DNA of 64,000 bases from Salvia splendens (lineage: Eukaryota; Streptophyta; Magnoliopsida; Lamiales; Lamiaceae). Below are positions 22,495 to 34,000 of this stretch, in pieces. Position 1 is the stretch's first letter, and each line of letters begins with the position of its first letter. The DNA is taken from positions 29,739,928 through 29,803,927 of the forward strand of contig NC_056042.1 of the NCBI RefSeq assembly GCF_004379255.2, read 5' to 3'. The notes below the pieces were generated by a model. It was not told the DNA's origin. It did no database searches and worked only from the letters and a program-made list of their open reading frames with translations. The position numbers and the translations under genes were made by a program.

Positions 22495-22967
22495 AGGATG
22501 GACCAGAGTTACTATTTGAATTTGGGCCGTCGGTTTAATTAAGAGGCATGGGCTGAGCAATTTAATTAAATGACGTAAATCTTTAAATTAAATCTGGGCT
22601 GGAAAAATTAAATCTTGCAGTTTCAATGGATTAATTTAAATTGTTTATTTGAATTATGAAATTGACTTAAACATGAGTTATATACCATGATAATTATAAC
22701 TATGAACCTTTTTAATCAACATTTGGAAGAGTATCTTCTTTACTTAAAATCCTAAAATATGCATATGTATAACTTGGTGTTCAAAGGTAGTAGTAATACT
22801 TTTGAAATATGTTTATTTTATTTTTATAATAATATCAGTATAAGCATAAAGTTTTTATAATAACAGAAAATGAATTTGTAAAATATATGCAATTTCTATT
22901 TTAGTAAAATTTTGAAATTATTATAAGTATTAAAATAAAAAATAGGGGATCTTATGGATGTTAGTGA

Positions 22968-23040
22968 GTTTTAGTAATAGTTGCAACAAGTTATATTACT
23001 CACTCAGTTTTAGTAATAGTTGCAACAAGTTATATTACTC
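22968..23040. repeat. Tandem duplication of about 37 bp
   Basis: The segment GTTTTAGTAATAGTTGCAAC followed by AAGTTATATTACTC occurs twice in a row, directly before the Stowaway MITE at 23038. Confidence 0.8.
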
Positions 23041-23262
23041 CCTCAGTCTCCTATTAAGAGTCTCATTTTGTCATTTTCGTTTATCCCCTATTAAGAGTCC
23101 TATTTTATTTTTATCATAGATGGTAAGTAAGTCCCACATTTCATTAATTTATTCCACTTACGTGACACTCATATTCCATTAATTTATACAATCTCTTTTT
23201 CTTTATATTTTTTAAAACTCGTGCCGAAACTAAATAGGATACTTATTAGGGGACGGAGGGAG
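23038..23262. mobile_element. Stowaway-like MITE
   Basis: A 225-bp element with TA on both sides. The ends CTCCCTCAGTCTCCTATTAAG and CTTATTAGGGGACGGAGGGAG are inverted with few mismatches. An internal second TCCCCTATTAAGAGTCC repeat sits near the left end. Confidence 0.85.
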
Positions 23263-23625
23263 TATTCATGTAGTTAATTCGTTTTGTTAATATTTTCATG
23301 TAGTTATGATTTCAAAATAAAATTAAGTTTGTTTTTAATGAGATCCATAATTATATTTGTTTTTAATGAGATCGATAATTATATTTAGTTTCTATTTGTT
23401 GTCGCTATTTAAACGGATAGTATCTCATTTGTTGTGAGCTATATTTCTTATTAATATTTATATTTCCGTCTTCCATTCCATTTTTTAAAAGTTTTTTAAT
23501 AGACATTTATGTTTGGTTAATATCAAGTATTTTTATTTGCTTGATTATTGAAATTGTGTAGTAGTTTTAGTTTAATTATATAGGTGGAAAAAATTGTTTT
23601 GATGCCTAATTAAATGTTTCTTTAG

Positions 23626-25252
23626 GTGTACTAAGTATTGGACAAGGATTATAAATTGCATAAGAAAATGTATTGGTTTTTAATAAAAACTAGTCTTAAC
23701 CCACGTGAGATGCAGGATGGAATAATTTTTCGTCATACGATTCTAAATTATTAATTGATTAGTTAAAATGAGAAATAATATAACTATATAAGATTTAAAA
23801 TAGAAAAATATACTATATAATAAAAATTCAATAAATATATACTCCTCAATTCATTTTACACCTAAAGACATTAAATTAAACATATTTAAAATGGAATTAA
23901 GACAATAATTATTTGGTTGGATTAACTACTTCAAAATATGACCATAAAAAAATTCAAATGATAAACTACACACAAAAAAATTACTACGTTAATTGGTGGA
24001 ATTAACATTTTTTACATTAATGAATAATGATAGCCCTTTTGAATGTTGGAGCTTTTATCTTTATTTATTGTACTTTTAAACGTGGTTTGTTGGAACATGA
24101 AACATCTATATTATTTTTTACACTACTTTACAATTCTCAATACTACAACTTTTCTTTTTTTGTAAAAATATACCTAATATAGAGTACATATATTACTCAG
24201 CATGATCACCTACAGATAAGATAATTAGATTCTTCATATAAAATAAGTTGTAGCCCATAACAATTAAGTGTTAAATCCTAATTTCAACTACAAATATTAG
24301 TAAATCAAAATTTGGTAGCAGACTAATTATTTTGTTTGAACAACTAAATATACAAAAATAATAAATTGTATAAATATGAAGATAAATATTATGCATGTTT
24401 CGAGTTAATGATGTTACAATTCTTCCCTCTCTAAGAATTGTAAAAACTATTGGGATAAAATTCTCGAACCATATACACGCGGTACTCTAACTATTGTAAT
24501 CAAAGAAAAAAAAACAACAATAAATGAAATGGAAATTACAATAAAAATTAGTCAAGAAAAAACCTCCTTCCGCAAGACAAATTACATCACGGTTAGTGCT
24601 CTTGGATTGACGTATTATCCCAAAAGATGAAACGACTTCCTCCTAACATATATAACATCTCAGACCCGCTAGGCACCTATGAACTTGATGAGGCTCCAAA
24701 AATCGAGCAAAACAATTTTCTTAAAATGTGCAATAAAATGTTGAGAGCTTGAGAAAGAATGAAGAATGCTTTTGTTAGTGTGTAATTCATCCACAACTCT
24801 ATGCCTTTTACATGCACAAAATTAGGACATGAGAAATCATGGAATTAAAATATCATAAATGATAAAATTAAGACAATAGAGGTTACAAAATTTGTTAAAT
24901 ACTCATTATCCTATTTAAAGTTTGTAACCGTCGGTTACTCATTGTAATCCTTTAAGAATTAGTCAAACGCTCATTAAAATATGTAAATAAATATTCACGA
25001 GAGTTACTTATAAATATTCAAAATTATTCCATAAATATTCAAATATGTCCATAACTTATAAATATTTCTGAATGAGGACAAAATATATAAATATATCAAA
25101 AGAAGGCCAAAACTCGCCTTTTATATATGAAATAGAAGGGCAAAATATATAAATATATCAAAAGAAGGTCAAAACTCTCCTGTTAGGTGTACTGAATATT
25201 AGACAACGATTATAAATTGCAAAAGAAAATGTTTTGGTTTTTAATAAAAATG
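23626..25252. repeat. Pair of diverged direct repeats about 1.56 kb apart
   Basis: Segments at about 23626-23693 and 25189-25252 share AGGTGTACT, ATTATAAATTGCA, AAGAAAATG and TTGGTTTTTAATAAAAA in order. They could be ends of an old insertion or a local duplication. Nothing recognisable is encoded between them. Confidence 0.5.
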
Positions 25253-25288
25253 AATCCAAAGGGCGGAAGAAAATATTTTGATTTTTTA

Positions 25289-26620
25289 GAGCATCCCCAA
25301 CGCTTGGGGCCGGGCGGCAATGAGCGAGTCCCGGCCCGGGCCTTGCATTAAACGTCTACGAGTTGCGGCCTGGGACCATCCCGAGGACGCAGTTGCGTCC
25401 CGGGGCCGCGCCCGCGGTCCGGCTCGGCTCAGGGTTAACGACTCCCGTGCCGCAATGAGCGAGTCCCGGTCCGGCATTAGATGTATTCGGGCCGGGCCGC
25501 AAGTCCCCTCGATTTTATTTTTTTTTAAAATTTCGTTTGCCTATTTATACACTTGTTGTGCTCCATTCTACCACTCTTCCACACAAACTCAATTTCATTC
25601 CTCTTGTATTCTAATATTTCTGGCTTCTATGCATTGGTTTAACAGCGACCAACGACAGATGGACGATTTCGTCAACGCCAACAACTGGCACGTGCCGCCG
25701 ACGCCCGACCCAAATGCAACGCCTAGTTCGGGGTTGCCTACCAACATGGAAATAACATCGCCAGTTAGCACTGATGAGTACGACATCAGTGATATGGAGC
25801 TCGCTGAAGGGAGAGGCAAGAGCAAGGTTGTGGATGAGGAGGGGCCGAAGAAGTATAGTCCGCAGGAGACAATGTGGCTGGCCAAGAACTTCGTAGACGT
25901 CTCCGAGGATGCTATCATCGGTAACCAGCAGAGCAGCAAAGTGTTCTGACAGCGGATTGCAGAGAAGTACAACGCCGGTCTACCTACAGGGTCGTTCGAG
26001 CAGCTACGTGAAGCTATGCAAGCATTGGGGTCGGGTCCAGAAGGAGATGAACAAGGGGAATGGCAAGTTGATTAACGTAGTCCGGATGTGGCCGAGCGGG
26101 CACGGCGAGATGGACCTCGTGGAGAAGGCCAAGGCGGATTTCTTCTCTGACAGGAAGAAGCACTTCAAGTACTTCGACGTTTGGAAGCTTGTCGAGAAGA
26201 GCCCGAAGTACACCGGTGGGGCAGAACCGGCGGCAAGTGGGCGCCGAAGAGAACCAAAGTTTCCGCCGCCGGACACTACTCTTCGAGCGAATGAGGTCCG
26301 CCAATCGACCTCAACGTGACATACGACGACATCTTCCTCTCAGCCCCTGGTACTCAAAGCCGTCCGATGGGCACAAAGGCGACAAAGAGAAAAGTGAATG
26401 GGAAGGCAACTGCGAGCTACTCTGCTATGCCGCCGCCGCCCAATCCTTCCCTGGATAAGATATCCCGACTCTATGTCGGATATGAGTATTACGTTGCGGA
26501 TGGGCCAGCTGACGGAGTTGACATCGAGGGATACCTCGACAATGTCGGAGTTCGAGCTCGAGTTGCACCATGAGATGATCGGATACCTTCGCGCACAAAT
26601 GAATAAGAAGTAGTTTTTTA
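25289..26620 (+). mobile_element. PIF/Harbinger element with broken MYB-like gene, right end not found
   Basis: The left end GAGCATCCCCAACGCTTGG follows TTA (25286-25288) and a GC-rich subterminal region. TTTATACA lies near 25546, then the accessory-gene remnant (25629-26613). No matching right terminus was recognised before the next element at 26901, so the 3' end may be lost or diverged. Confidence 0.6.
25629..26613 (+). pseudogene. Harbinger MYB-like accessory gene, nonsense and frameshifts
   Basis: The start at 25629 reads MHWFNSDQRQMDDFVNANNW and runs to the MYB-like domain (YSPQETMWLAKNFVDVSEDA, NQQSSKVF). A TGA at 25947-25949 stands where related proteins have Trp. A shift follows: the domain resumes in another frame as SYVKLCKHWGRVQKEMNKG, then KKHFKYFDVWKLVEKSPKYT. 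Two further shifts separate SAPGTQSRPMGTKATKRK and the end EFELELHHEMIGYLRAQMNKK. The order matches PIF accessory proteins of a different subfamily from the gene at 3602. It is non-functional as read. Confidence 0.75.
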
Positions 26621-26900
26621 AAAATTTTAGGATTTGTAATTTTCCCTCGGCGATCACCCCTCGGCGACCAGTTCCCATGGGCCTGGACGTAAATTTTCCA
26701 TGATCGCCTTCTCTGTTTGCTTCCGGTGTCACCTCGAGAAAAAAAAAATCTCCAGTCGACTTGTTACAAGCCCAAACTATATTAAATTATAAACCCAACA
26801 CTAAAAAGCCCAAATTGCCCAACATAATAGTCAAACCAAATTCAATAACACCCATCCATTTAGTCCTAAATAAAATCAAGCCCAATGAAAGTAAGTCTAA

Positions 26901-28176
26901 GAGCATCTCCAATGCTGGCGGACGTCAAATAGCCGTCAAATAGCCTTCACACTGCCACATCATCAGCACTACAATTCTCCTGCCACATCAGCTTGCCACA
27001 TCAACTGGACATCAAATAGCCATCAAATAGCCTTCACACTACCTATCCACATCACTAATAACAATTATATAATTTAATTTACAATTGTATCAACATACAT
27101 AATTTAATTTACGAGACAAATACGGAAAATTCGAATAATAATATTAAAATTTAAAAAGTACATTACTTTTAAAAAAAAGTACAACAATTTAAAAAAATTA
27201 CAAAAAGTAAAAAGTACATTAATTTAAAAAAGTAAAACAAAATCACTCATCGCCGCCGTCCTCGTCTCCGTCGTCGCCCAACGCTTCTTCACTGCCGTCG
27301 CCGCCGCCTCCGTCGCCACCTACGCCGCGGCTATTCCCGTCGGTGTCCCTCCTCATCGCCTCCAGTTCTTCACGCTGGCTCTGGAGCAATACGCGAAGAA
27401 AATCCTTCACCTCGGGGTCCACCGCCGCTTGGAAGTCGGCTAAGGTCTTCACCATTTGAGCGCGCGTTTGTTGGCGCGCGAAGAATTTGAGCTCCTCGGT
27501 AGACCTGCCGAGGGGGGATGCCGAATGGACATCCTGGGAACTCGGTGTGCCCCCCCTCGCAACCTGCTGCGCCCGCCTTTGCCCAACCGGGCGAGGTCGG
27601 CGACCGAACGACCGAGGAGTCGGGACCTCCTGGGCCGTCTCGGGGAGGTCTGACGAACCACCGCTGCTGCCGCTATAATCTCCGGTATAGTTCAGTCTCT
27701 GCCTCTTCGGCCAGCCAGCGTCGACGCCTGCCCGGAATTTCTCCGACTCGTTGAGCACAACGTAGCAGTTCCAGTAGGTGAACTCATAGTACTTCTTATC
27801 CGGATCGGGGTAGGCTCTTTCCGCAATCCTCCTGCAGTCTTCCTCTGTTTGGCCACTGGTCTGCATGCGGAGGGCGTTGGCGTACAAACCCGAAAAAAAG
27901 TGGTGCGAATGAAAATGAGGTTCAACGCGCGTATATATTGTGTTTTGCGAAAAAAAAAAAAAAAATATTTAAATCCGACGCCGGTTTGGCGCCGATCCGG
28001 GAGCCACAATGGCGCCCGTGAGGATCGGCGTGGGAACCGGCGTCAGCGCGGGAATCGGCATGGCGACGCCGATTTTGACGCCGATTTCGCCCACGCCGGT
28101 TCCAATGGTTCGGCGTCAAACCGGCGTGGGCGAAAAATCGGCGCTCCGGTGGTGACGCCGACCATTGGAGATGCTC
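26901..28176 (-). mobile_element. PIF/Harbinger element with truncated MYB-like gene
   Basis: A 1276-bp element with TAA at 26898-26900 and 28177-28179. The ends are GAGCATCTCCAATGCTGGCG and CGACCATTGGAGATGCTC. The right subterminal region is full of GCCGATTTTGACGCCG-type repeats. It contains only the 3' part of an accessory gene on the minus strand. It abuts the dUTPase-side promoter region. Confidence 0.82.
27243..27887 (-). pseudogene. Truncated Harbinger MYB-like accessory gene
   Basis: An open frame of 214 codons that begins inside the family pattern (MYANALRMQTSGQTEEDCRR). It continues with YYEFTYWNCYVVLNESEKFR, GVDAGWPKRQRLNYTGDYSG, RPVGQRRAQQVARG and a C-terminal helix. A Gly/Asp/Glu-rich tail ends at 27243. 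The N-terminal region and first MYB helices are missing. Upstream sequence in other frames shows no match to them before the AT-rich part of the element. It is best read as a 5'-truncated relic, although an internal ATG keeps the remaining frame open. Confidence 0.65.
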
Positions 28177-28179
28177 TAA

Positions 28180-28802
28180 GCATGAACGAAGGAGTGCATT
28201 TAGGACTATTGAACCTCTCACTCTCACTCTCCACTCTCACTCTCACTCGGTCAATCTAGCTTCGGTTGCCCCGTTTCCGCCACAGCACCGCTAGAATCCT
28301 TGAAGTCAAGTTCTCAATTCTTCTCTTCCCCATTTGCTGAATTATTATGGTCTGTGGAAATTGTTGTCGAAGATGGAGTTGGGATTTGGGATGAAAGAAA
28401 TTATTTGTGGTGAATTAGGATAAAGATGGAGTTGAGATTCCGGAAATTGGGATGATTGGCAACGGTATTCATTTAAATAGAGAGGAAATGGTGTGGGACA
28501 GTGTGGTTACTGTAGTGAAGGGAAATTGGTTTGGTGTGGGGTCGTGGGGTTCCATTTAAGTAATTTTATTTGCTTAATTATTGAATTTGTGTGGCTTGAA
28601 GTCTTTATATTCATGCCAACATTGCTATGTAACTGCATTTAGCAGTCTGACAGTCTTTTGCTTTTTGTGGTTGACTTGAAATCTTTAATGTTCAAGTTTA
28701 TTAATGTATTGTTGTGGCTCCAATTGTCGTTTGTTGTAGATGATTCTTGTGAATGCAATTTAAATTGTTTTTTAGGCGATTGTGTCGAAATTGTAACTCT
28801 GA
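28180..28802 (+). promoter_or_regulatory. Upstream region of the dUTPase/CSN4 chimera
   Basis: A CT-rich tract (28214-28250, CTCTCACTCT repeats) resembles a plant promoter or 5' UTR. No coding exon was identified before 28803. Confidence 0.35.
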
Positions 28803-29354
28803 TCTAGAGTTGTTTCGTTTGTGGAACAGGTTATTTTTCAATGATTTATGTCTTTCTTGTCTTAAAGCGTGGAAAGTTTTTTGACATATAACAGTATGTC
28901 AGGATTTTGTATATTTTAACCGAGACGTGTTATTAGGTTAGTTTGTAGAGCCAGTAGTTTCGTTAATTAGTTTTAGACATAAATAGCTTAGGTTTGTGCC
29001 CAGCTTTAAGGACTGAAGATTATCTTTTTGATTGCTTGATATACTTAGTATATTCAAGTCACAGTATTCAATTTCTAGTTCTTTTTGGATGATTGGCATA
29101 GACTTTATCATTGAAAGAAGAAAAAATAGTGACTTGCTTAGCCTAAATAGTAAATTCTGCCACATTGATATCAACCGGTTTTGCAAGACTGAAGCCATAA
29201 ATAATTTATGAAGTACCTTTCTTAATTTCACAGTTCACATCCCTATGCTTCTCTAAATCTTGCTAAAGGGTTGGAGAATTTATAGTAGTAGTATTTACTA
29301 AAGCTTCAATCTTTTGGCAGAGTGAGAAAACAGCTTCTACAATGATCCGTGAAG
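28803..29354 (+). pseudogene. Rearranged CSN4 fragment
   Basis: AGAGTTGTTTCGTTTGTGGAACAG followed by GTTATTTTTC (about 28806-28840) matches the end of CSN4 exon 2 and the start of its intron at 31419-31452. From about 29180, the text ACTGAAG(C)CATAAATAATTTAT, CTAAATCTTGCTAAAGGGTTGGAGAAT and CAATCTTTTGGCAG follows the last part of the CSN4 intron at 34785-34928. GAGAAAACAGCTTCTACAATGATCCGTGAAG then matches the start of CSN4 exon 12. Intron sequence is present, so this came from DNA, not a processed copy. The CSN4 exons between are missing. Confidence 0.75.
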
Positions 29355-29950
29355 TTGCACCATTTCTTCGAGTGAAAAGGCTCTCGGAGAAAGCCATTTT
29401 GCTGTCTAGGGGCTCCCCTCTTTCAGCCGGCTACGATCTCTCTAGGTTTGTATATATATTCATATGGTTCCTTTTCCCCACGAACCCGTTTCCTGTTTTT
29501 CCTTCCCCTGTTTCCAGAATTTTATATTGTCCATGAATTTAATAGTGCCGTGGAGATGAAGGTTCCAGCTAGAGGAAAAGCTCTGGTGCCAACGGATCTC
29601 AGCGTCGCTGTTCCCGAAGGAACATATGCTCGAATTGGTAATTTTTCTGCATTGAACATATTGTTGTTTTTCTTCAATGAATAAGTGCACAACTGAATGA
29701 AGATTTCCTTAACTGCAGCACCGCGTGGAAGCACTCGATCGACGTGGGGGCAGGAGTGGTGGATGCTGACTACCGAGGGCCGGTTGGGGTGATCCTTTTC
29801 AACCATTCCGATGCTGACTTTGAAGTGAAGGCGAGAGATAGAATCGCACAGTTGATCATCGAGCAGATTGTGACGCCGGAAGTGGCTGAGGTTGATGATC
29901 TTGATTCCACCGCCCGCGGGTCCGGTGGGTTTGGATCTTCCGGCGTCTAA
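29342..29950 (+). pseudogene. dUTPase-like gene with broken motif 2 (probable pseudogene)
   Basis: Three exons of a trimeric dUTP pyrophosphatase, which turns dUTP into dUMP and keeps uracil out of DNA. They are 29342-29445 (RVKRLSEKAILLSRGSPLSA then GYDLS), 29546-29637 (VPARGKALVPTDLSVAVPEG then TYARI) and 29719-29950. Exon 3 has motif 3 ([20 protein letters not shown]), motif 4 ([17 protein letters not shown]) and motif 5 ([11 protein letters not shown]). After APR, the expected SGLA of motif 2 is missing. About 13 bases are gone between CACCGCG and TGGAAG, which shifts the frame and runs into a stop. The first four residues (MIRE) come from the CSN4 fragment upstream. GDRIAQ is ARDRIAQ here. 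A sequencing error cannot be excluded. Confidence 0.8.
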
Positions 29951-31049
29951 GAACTTGGTGTTTCACTTCTTTGTTAAGTTATGGTAGATTATTGTGAAGG
30001 GGGTACAGTCGAAATATGGGTTTTGGGTTTTCTGAGTTGGTTCAGTCTATTTGGTGTAAGCAATTTCGGCTTTCCTCGTATTAACATGGAAATTATGATG
30101 CAACCTTTGTGGATTGCTAAATTCGTGACAACAAATTGTACATCCCTTTCTATTTAAGTCATGTTGTAAAATATGTAGATTAAAAGGGATTAAGATTAAT
30201 TACTGTAACGATAATCTACAGTCAATTTGAGGAACTTAAATTATTGAAGAAAATGTCATAAGCGACATTTGTCTCACAATGGCATTTCCAAACCCACTTT
30301 GAAATAATTATAGATTTGCAACCAAACATAAAATATGAAACAAAACTAAAAACCCACTAACAATAGCTTCTTGTTAGTTGTTAGTCACAAAAAACTTAAT
30401 TAAAATAAACAAGGACATCATTGTCGAATAAAATAAAATAAATAAGAATATAAATTATTAACATTTATTTTAATTTTCATATAGTTGTAGGAGTATTTAA
30501 TATGGGCCGCCCGAATTAACTTTTATTGGGCAAAATAAAAACTAAAATTACGGTTCTCATTCATATTCATCTGTGCTGTGCATCACTTTTTTGCTGAATT
30601 CAACCGGCGGAGGTAGCCATTATATAGTCGGCGCCGGAGAATTTTAATTTCAGGTGAGTTTGGCCAACTGAGTTTAGGGTTAAGTCGCGGAATTTCCTAT
30701 TACGTTTAATGAATAATTTGTGGTGTCCCCCCATCTCAATTGTGTGGGGGATTGGGTGTTGGCGTAATGCATGTTAATACTACTGAGATTAAATTTTTTG
30801 GGACGTAATTAGTTGATTTTGATGCGGCGACACATGACGAAACTCAGCTAATAGGTTGGGAATTGCTGTTATTTGCGATTTGGGTTAACAATGTTATCAA
30901 TGACTTGTTGCATTCAGATTATTTGCTGTCGATTGCTTTTTTGCTGACCAGCGCCGGAAGATCCTTAACTTGACTAAACATGTCTTTCAGGTCTTTAGTG
31001 TAGAAGTTTAGAACCCTAGAAAAACACCAAATAGGAACGAACTGCAGCA
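29951..31049 (+). promoter_or_regulatory. Spacer, promoter and 5' UTR of CSN4
   Basis: AT-rich spacer, then a likely 5' UTR near 30580-31049. A possible 5' UTR intron starts at CAGGTGAG (about 30651) and ends at CTTTCAG near 30990. Telomere-box-like GTTTAGGGTT lies at about 30670 and AACCCTAG at about 31011, elements common in promoters of plant housekeeping genes. No ORF is supported. Confidence 0.45.
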
Positions 31050-34000
31050 ATGGAGAGTGCCTTTGCTAGCGCGTCGGCAATCACTGACCAACGCCAGAAG
31101 ATCGAACAGTACAAGCACATTCTCGCAACCGTCCTCTCCTCAAACGATGTGGTTCAAGCCAAACAGTTTGTCGACCACAGTTGCGATTCCGTGTTCATCC
31201 TCTATGTTGTTCTTTTCTTTGTTTTCGACTATTAATTAATGGTTACGTTTTATTTAAAGTTGTTTGGGTGGTTATTTGTATGTGTTTCAGTGTTGTCCGA
31301 CAATGTGCCACTTGTTGTTTCGAGACAGCTCCTGCAGGCATTTGCCCAGGAATTGGGAAGGCTGGAACCGGAGTTTCAGAAGGAAATTTCCCATTATACC
31401 CTCAATCAGATCCAACCCCGAGTTGTTTCGTTTGAGGAACAGGTTATTTTCGAAGATTTTTTTATTTTTCTTGTCTTTAGACCTTAGAGTGACTCCTTTG
31501 TTTATATTGTAAACTGCTGAGGATTGGATTATAAGTTCTTTGTATATTGTGTTGGTCTTGAATTTGTGTGTTGATTGGTTGGTATATTTGGTTGGTACAG
31601 ACTTTATCCTTGAAATATCTCACTTTAGAAAATTCCTTCTCATTGATCCACATCTTTTTTGAGTCTGCTCTAGATGATTGATAAAAATTTTCCGAGGTAA
31701 TAGAGTATGCTATATTGCTATTATGGCTTAGAAATGATGTATGTACTCTCAAACAAAAAGAAATTCAATATCTTTTGGTGTTGCTGGTTTGTAACCATAT
31801 GTCCACATAGATAAAGCAATTAAGCACAGTATAACCTGCAACTGATTGATGGTAGTTTGTAATTCACATTTAATAAATCTGTAATCATAAATTATTTGGT
31901 AGCTGATCATTCCCTCTGAGTTTGATTGCTTTTGGTGAATATTATTTTTCAACCTGTACTCTCATTGCCTAACTCTATTTTGATTTATTAACTGCCCATT
32001 AACTTTTGCAACCATTTCAGGTTTTGATAATCAGAGAAAAACTGGCTGAATTGTATGAATCTGAACAACAATGGTCGAAAGCTGCACAGATGCTTAGCGG
32101 CATTGACCTAGATTCTGGGATGAGGTTCTTTAGCAGCTTTTGCTCTTGAATTACTACTAAAGCATACTTAGTATAATGCTTATGAAAATTCTCTTACTTG
32201 TGCTCATATTCTAAATTGGCAGAGTGATTGATGATACATTCAGACTTTCAAAATGTGTCCAAATTGCCCGTCTTTACCTCGAGGTAGGTCTCCTGTATTC
32301 CCTGCCTTCATTCTTTGTACATTCTTTGAGATTCCACTTATTGGAATTTATTGTCTATCAATCATCATGGGCTCGACTTGTTAACTCTTGTTTCTTTTGT
32401 TATAGGATGATGACGCTGTTAATGCAGAAGCTTTTATAAACAAAGCTTCTTTTTTGGTTAGCAACAGCCAGCAGGAAGTGCTGAATTTACAATACAAGGT
32501 TACTGTTTGGTTATGCTGTGTTGCTAATCTGTTATGGCATAATTTTGGGTCATAATGTTCATTTTATTTCTCAGGTTTGTTATGCTAGAATTCTAGATCT
32601 AAAAAGGAAGTTTTTGGAAGCTGCACTGCGGTATTATGATATTTCCCAAATTGAAAAGCGGAAAATTGGAGATGAGTAAGTATGAGTGATTTCAGTGCAC
32701 TATTATTCCACTCGGTACATGATATGGTTTAACTTTCATTGTTTTGCTACTAACATACTACCACACAAGCCAACTTTTTAGCACTTCATTTAGCTCCTGC
32801 TCTCACTACCTATAGTGTATAACCTTCTGCTTTGTTATCTTTAACATAATCTTCAACTTTTAATAACGGATGACAGCATGATTATTTATTTTTCTCCTAT
32901 GGTCATCAATGGGAAGAATTTTTTGCCTATGTCGCTGCCCTTCATGTGGTTGTTGTTTATCAAAAGTATTCAGGGCATGTTGTCATCTTTGGCCCATCTC
33001 GGTTTGCCTCTCCATTTCCCTTTCAGTCATAAGTTTCAGTTCATTTGTTCTGAATTTGCTAAATGAATAGAGCATTCAACTTGTGGCTATATATAGTGGA
33101 CAGGCAGTGAACATATGTTATTTTATGTCCTATTATCCCTTTAACAGTTACCATTGTCAAAGGGACTCACCTAATGTATAGTATTTTTAAGATGTTCGAG
33201 ATCACTATGTTTTGGCTAAGCTTAGCTAATGTAAATGCGGTCAGAACTCATATATATTCGATTTTCTTTTATTTTAATATGCTTTTGTTTTAAAGATTTT
33301 TTGGGTGTGACGGTGATCTGTGAGTTTGTGTGTGAGTGTGAATCTTCGCATATTTTCTTTTCCATGTAAGAGTCTTACGAGATTGATGTAGGCTTATGAA
33401 TATAATGTAGAGAGATTGATGAAGAAGCACTGGAGCAAGCTCTCGCTGCTGCTGTGACCTGCACAATTTTGGCAGCTGCTGGGCCTCGTCGTTCTCGAGT
33501 TCTTGCAACCCTTTACAAGGTATAGAAAATGTTTTAAGTGGAATGCTTGTCTGAATTCTGCTGATTTTACTATAAAAGTTCTATTATAGCAGCTTGGGTC
33601 TTTAGATTCTTGTCCAAATTTCCCTTCTGCTAAATTAGTTACTCATTGAGTTAATGCATTGTTTCATAATTGTATTGCATTCCTCACTTTGCACTTGTTT
33701 ATTTGTTGAAAAGGAAGTGCATTGACTTCTGTATGATATATGTGTTGCCTGCCATTTGCAAACACACATGATTATTCATACTTGGCACTTGGTTGCTGCT
33801 CTAGTCAGTATGACATCATTATACATTCTCCACTGCAAATGGCACACCTATTAGTCGGAGTAGTGTGGAGGGTCATGAATTATGTTTAAACTTAATTATT
33901 TGTTTCAATTTAACCAGGATGAACGGTGCTCTAAGCTAAAGATTTACCCAATCTTGCAGAAGGTAATCCATTTATTCTTGATTATGCCGACTTCCTCTTA

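Larger units (their letters stand above)
22495..25288. other. Gene-free AT-rich region
   Basis: No gene is supported. It holds one Stowaway MITE, a short tandem duplication (22968-23040) and two related 65-bp segments (about 23628 and 25192). Confidence 0.5.
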
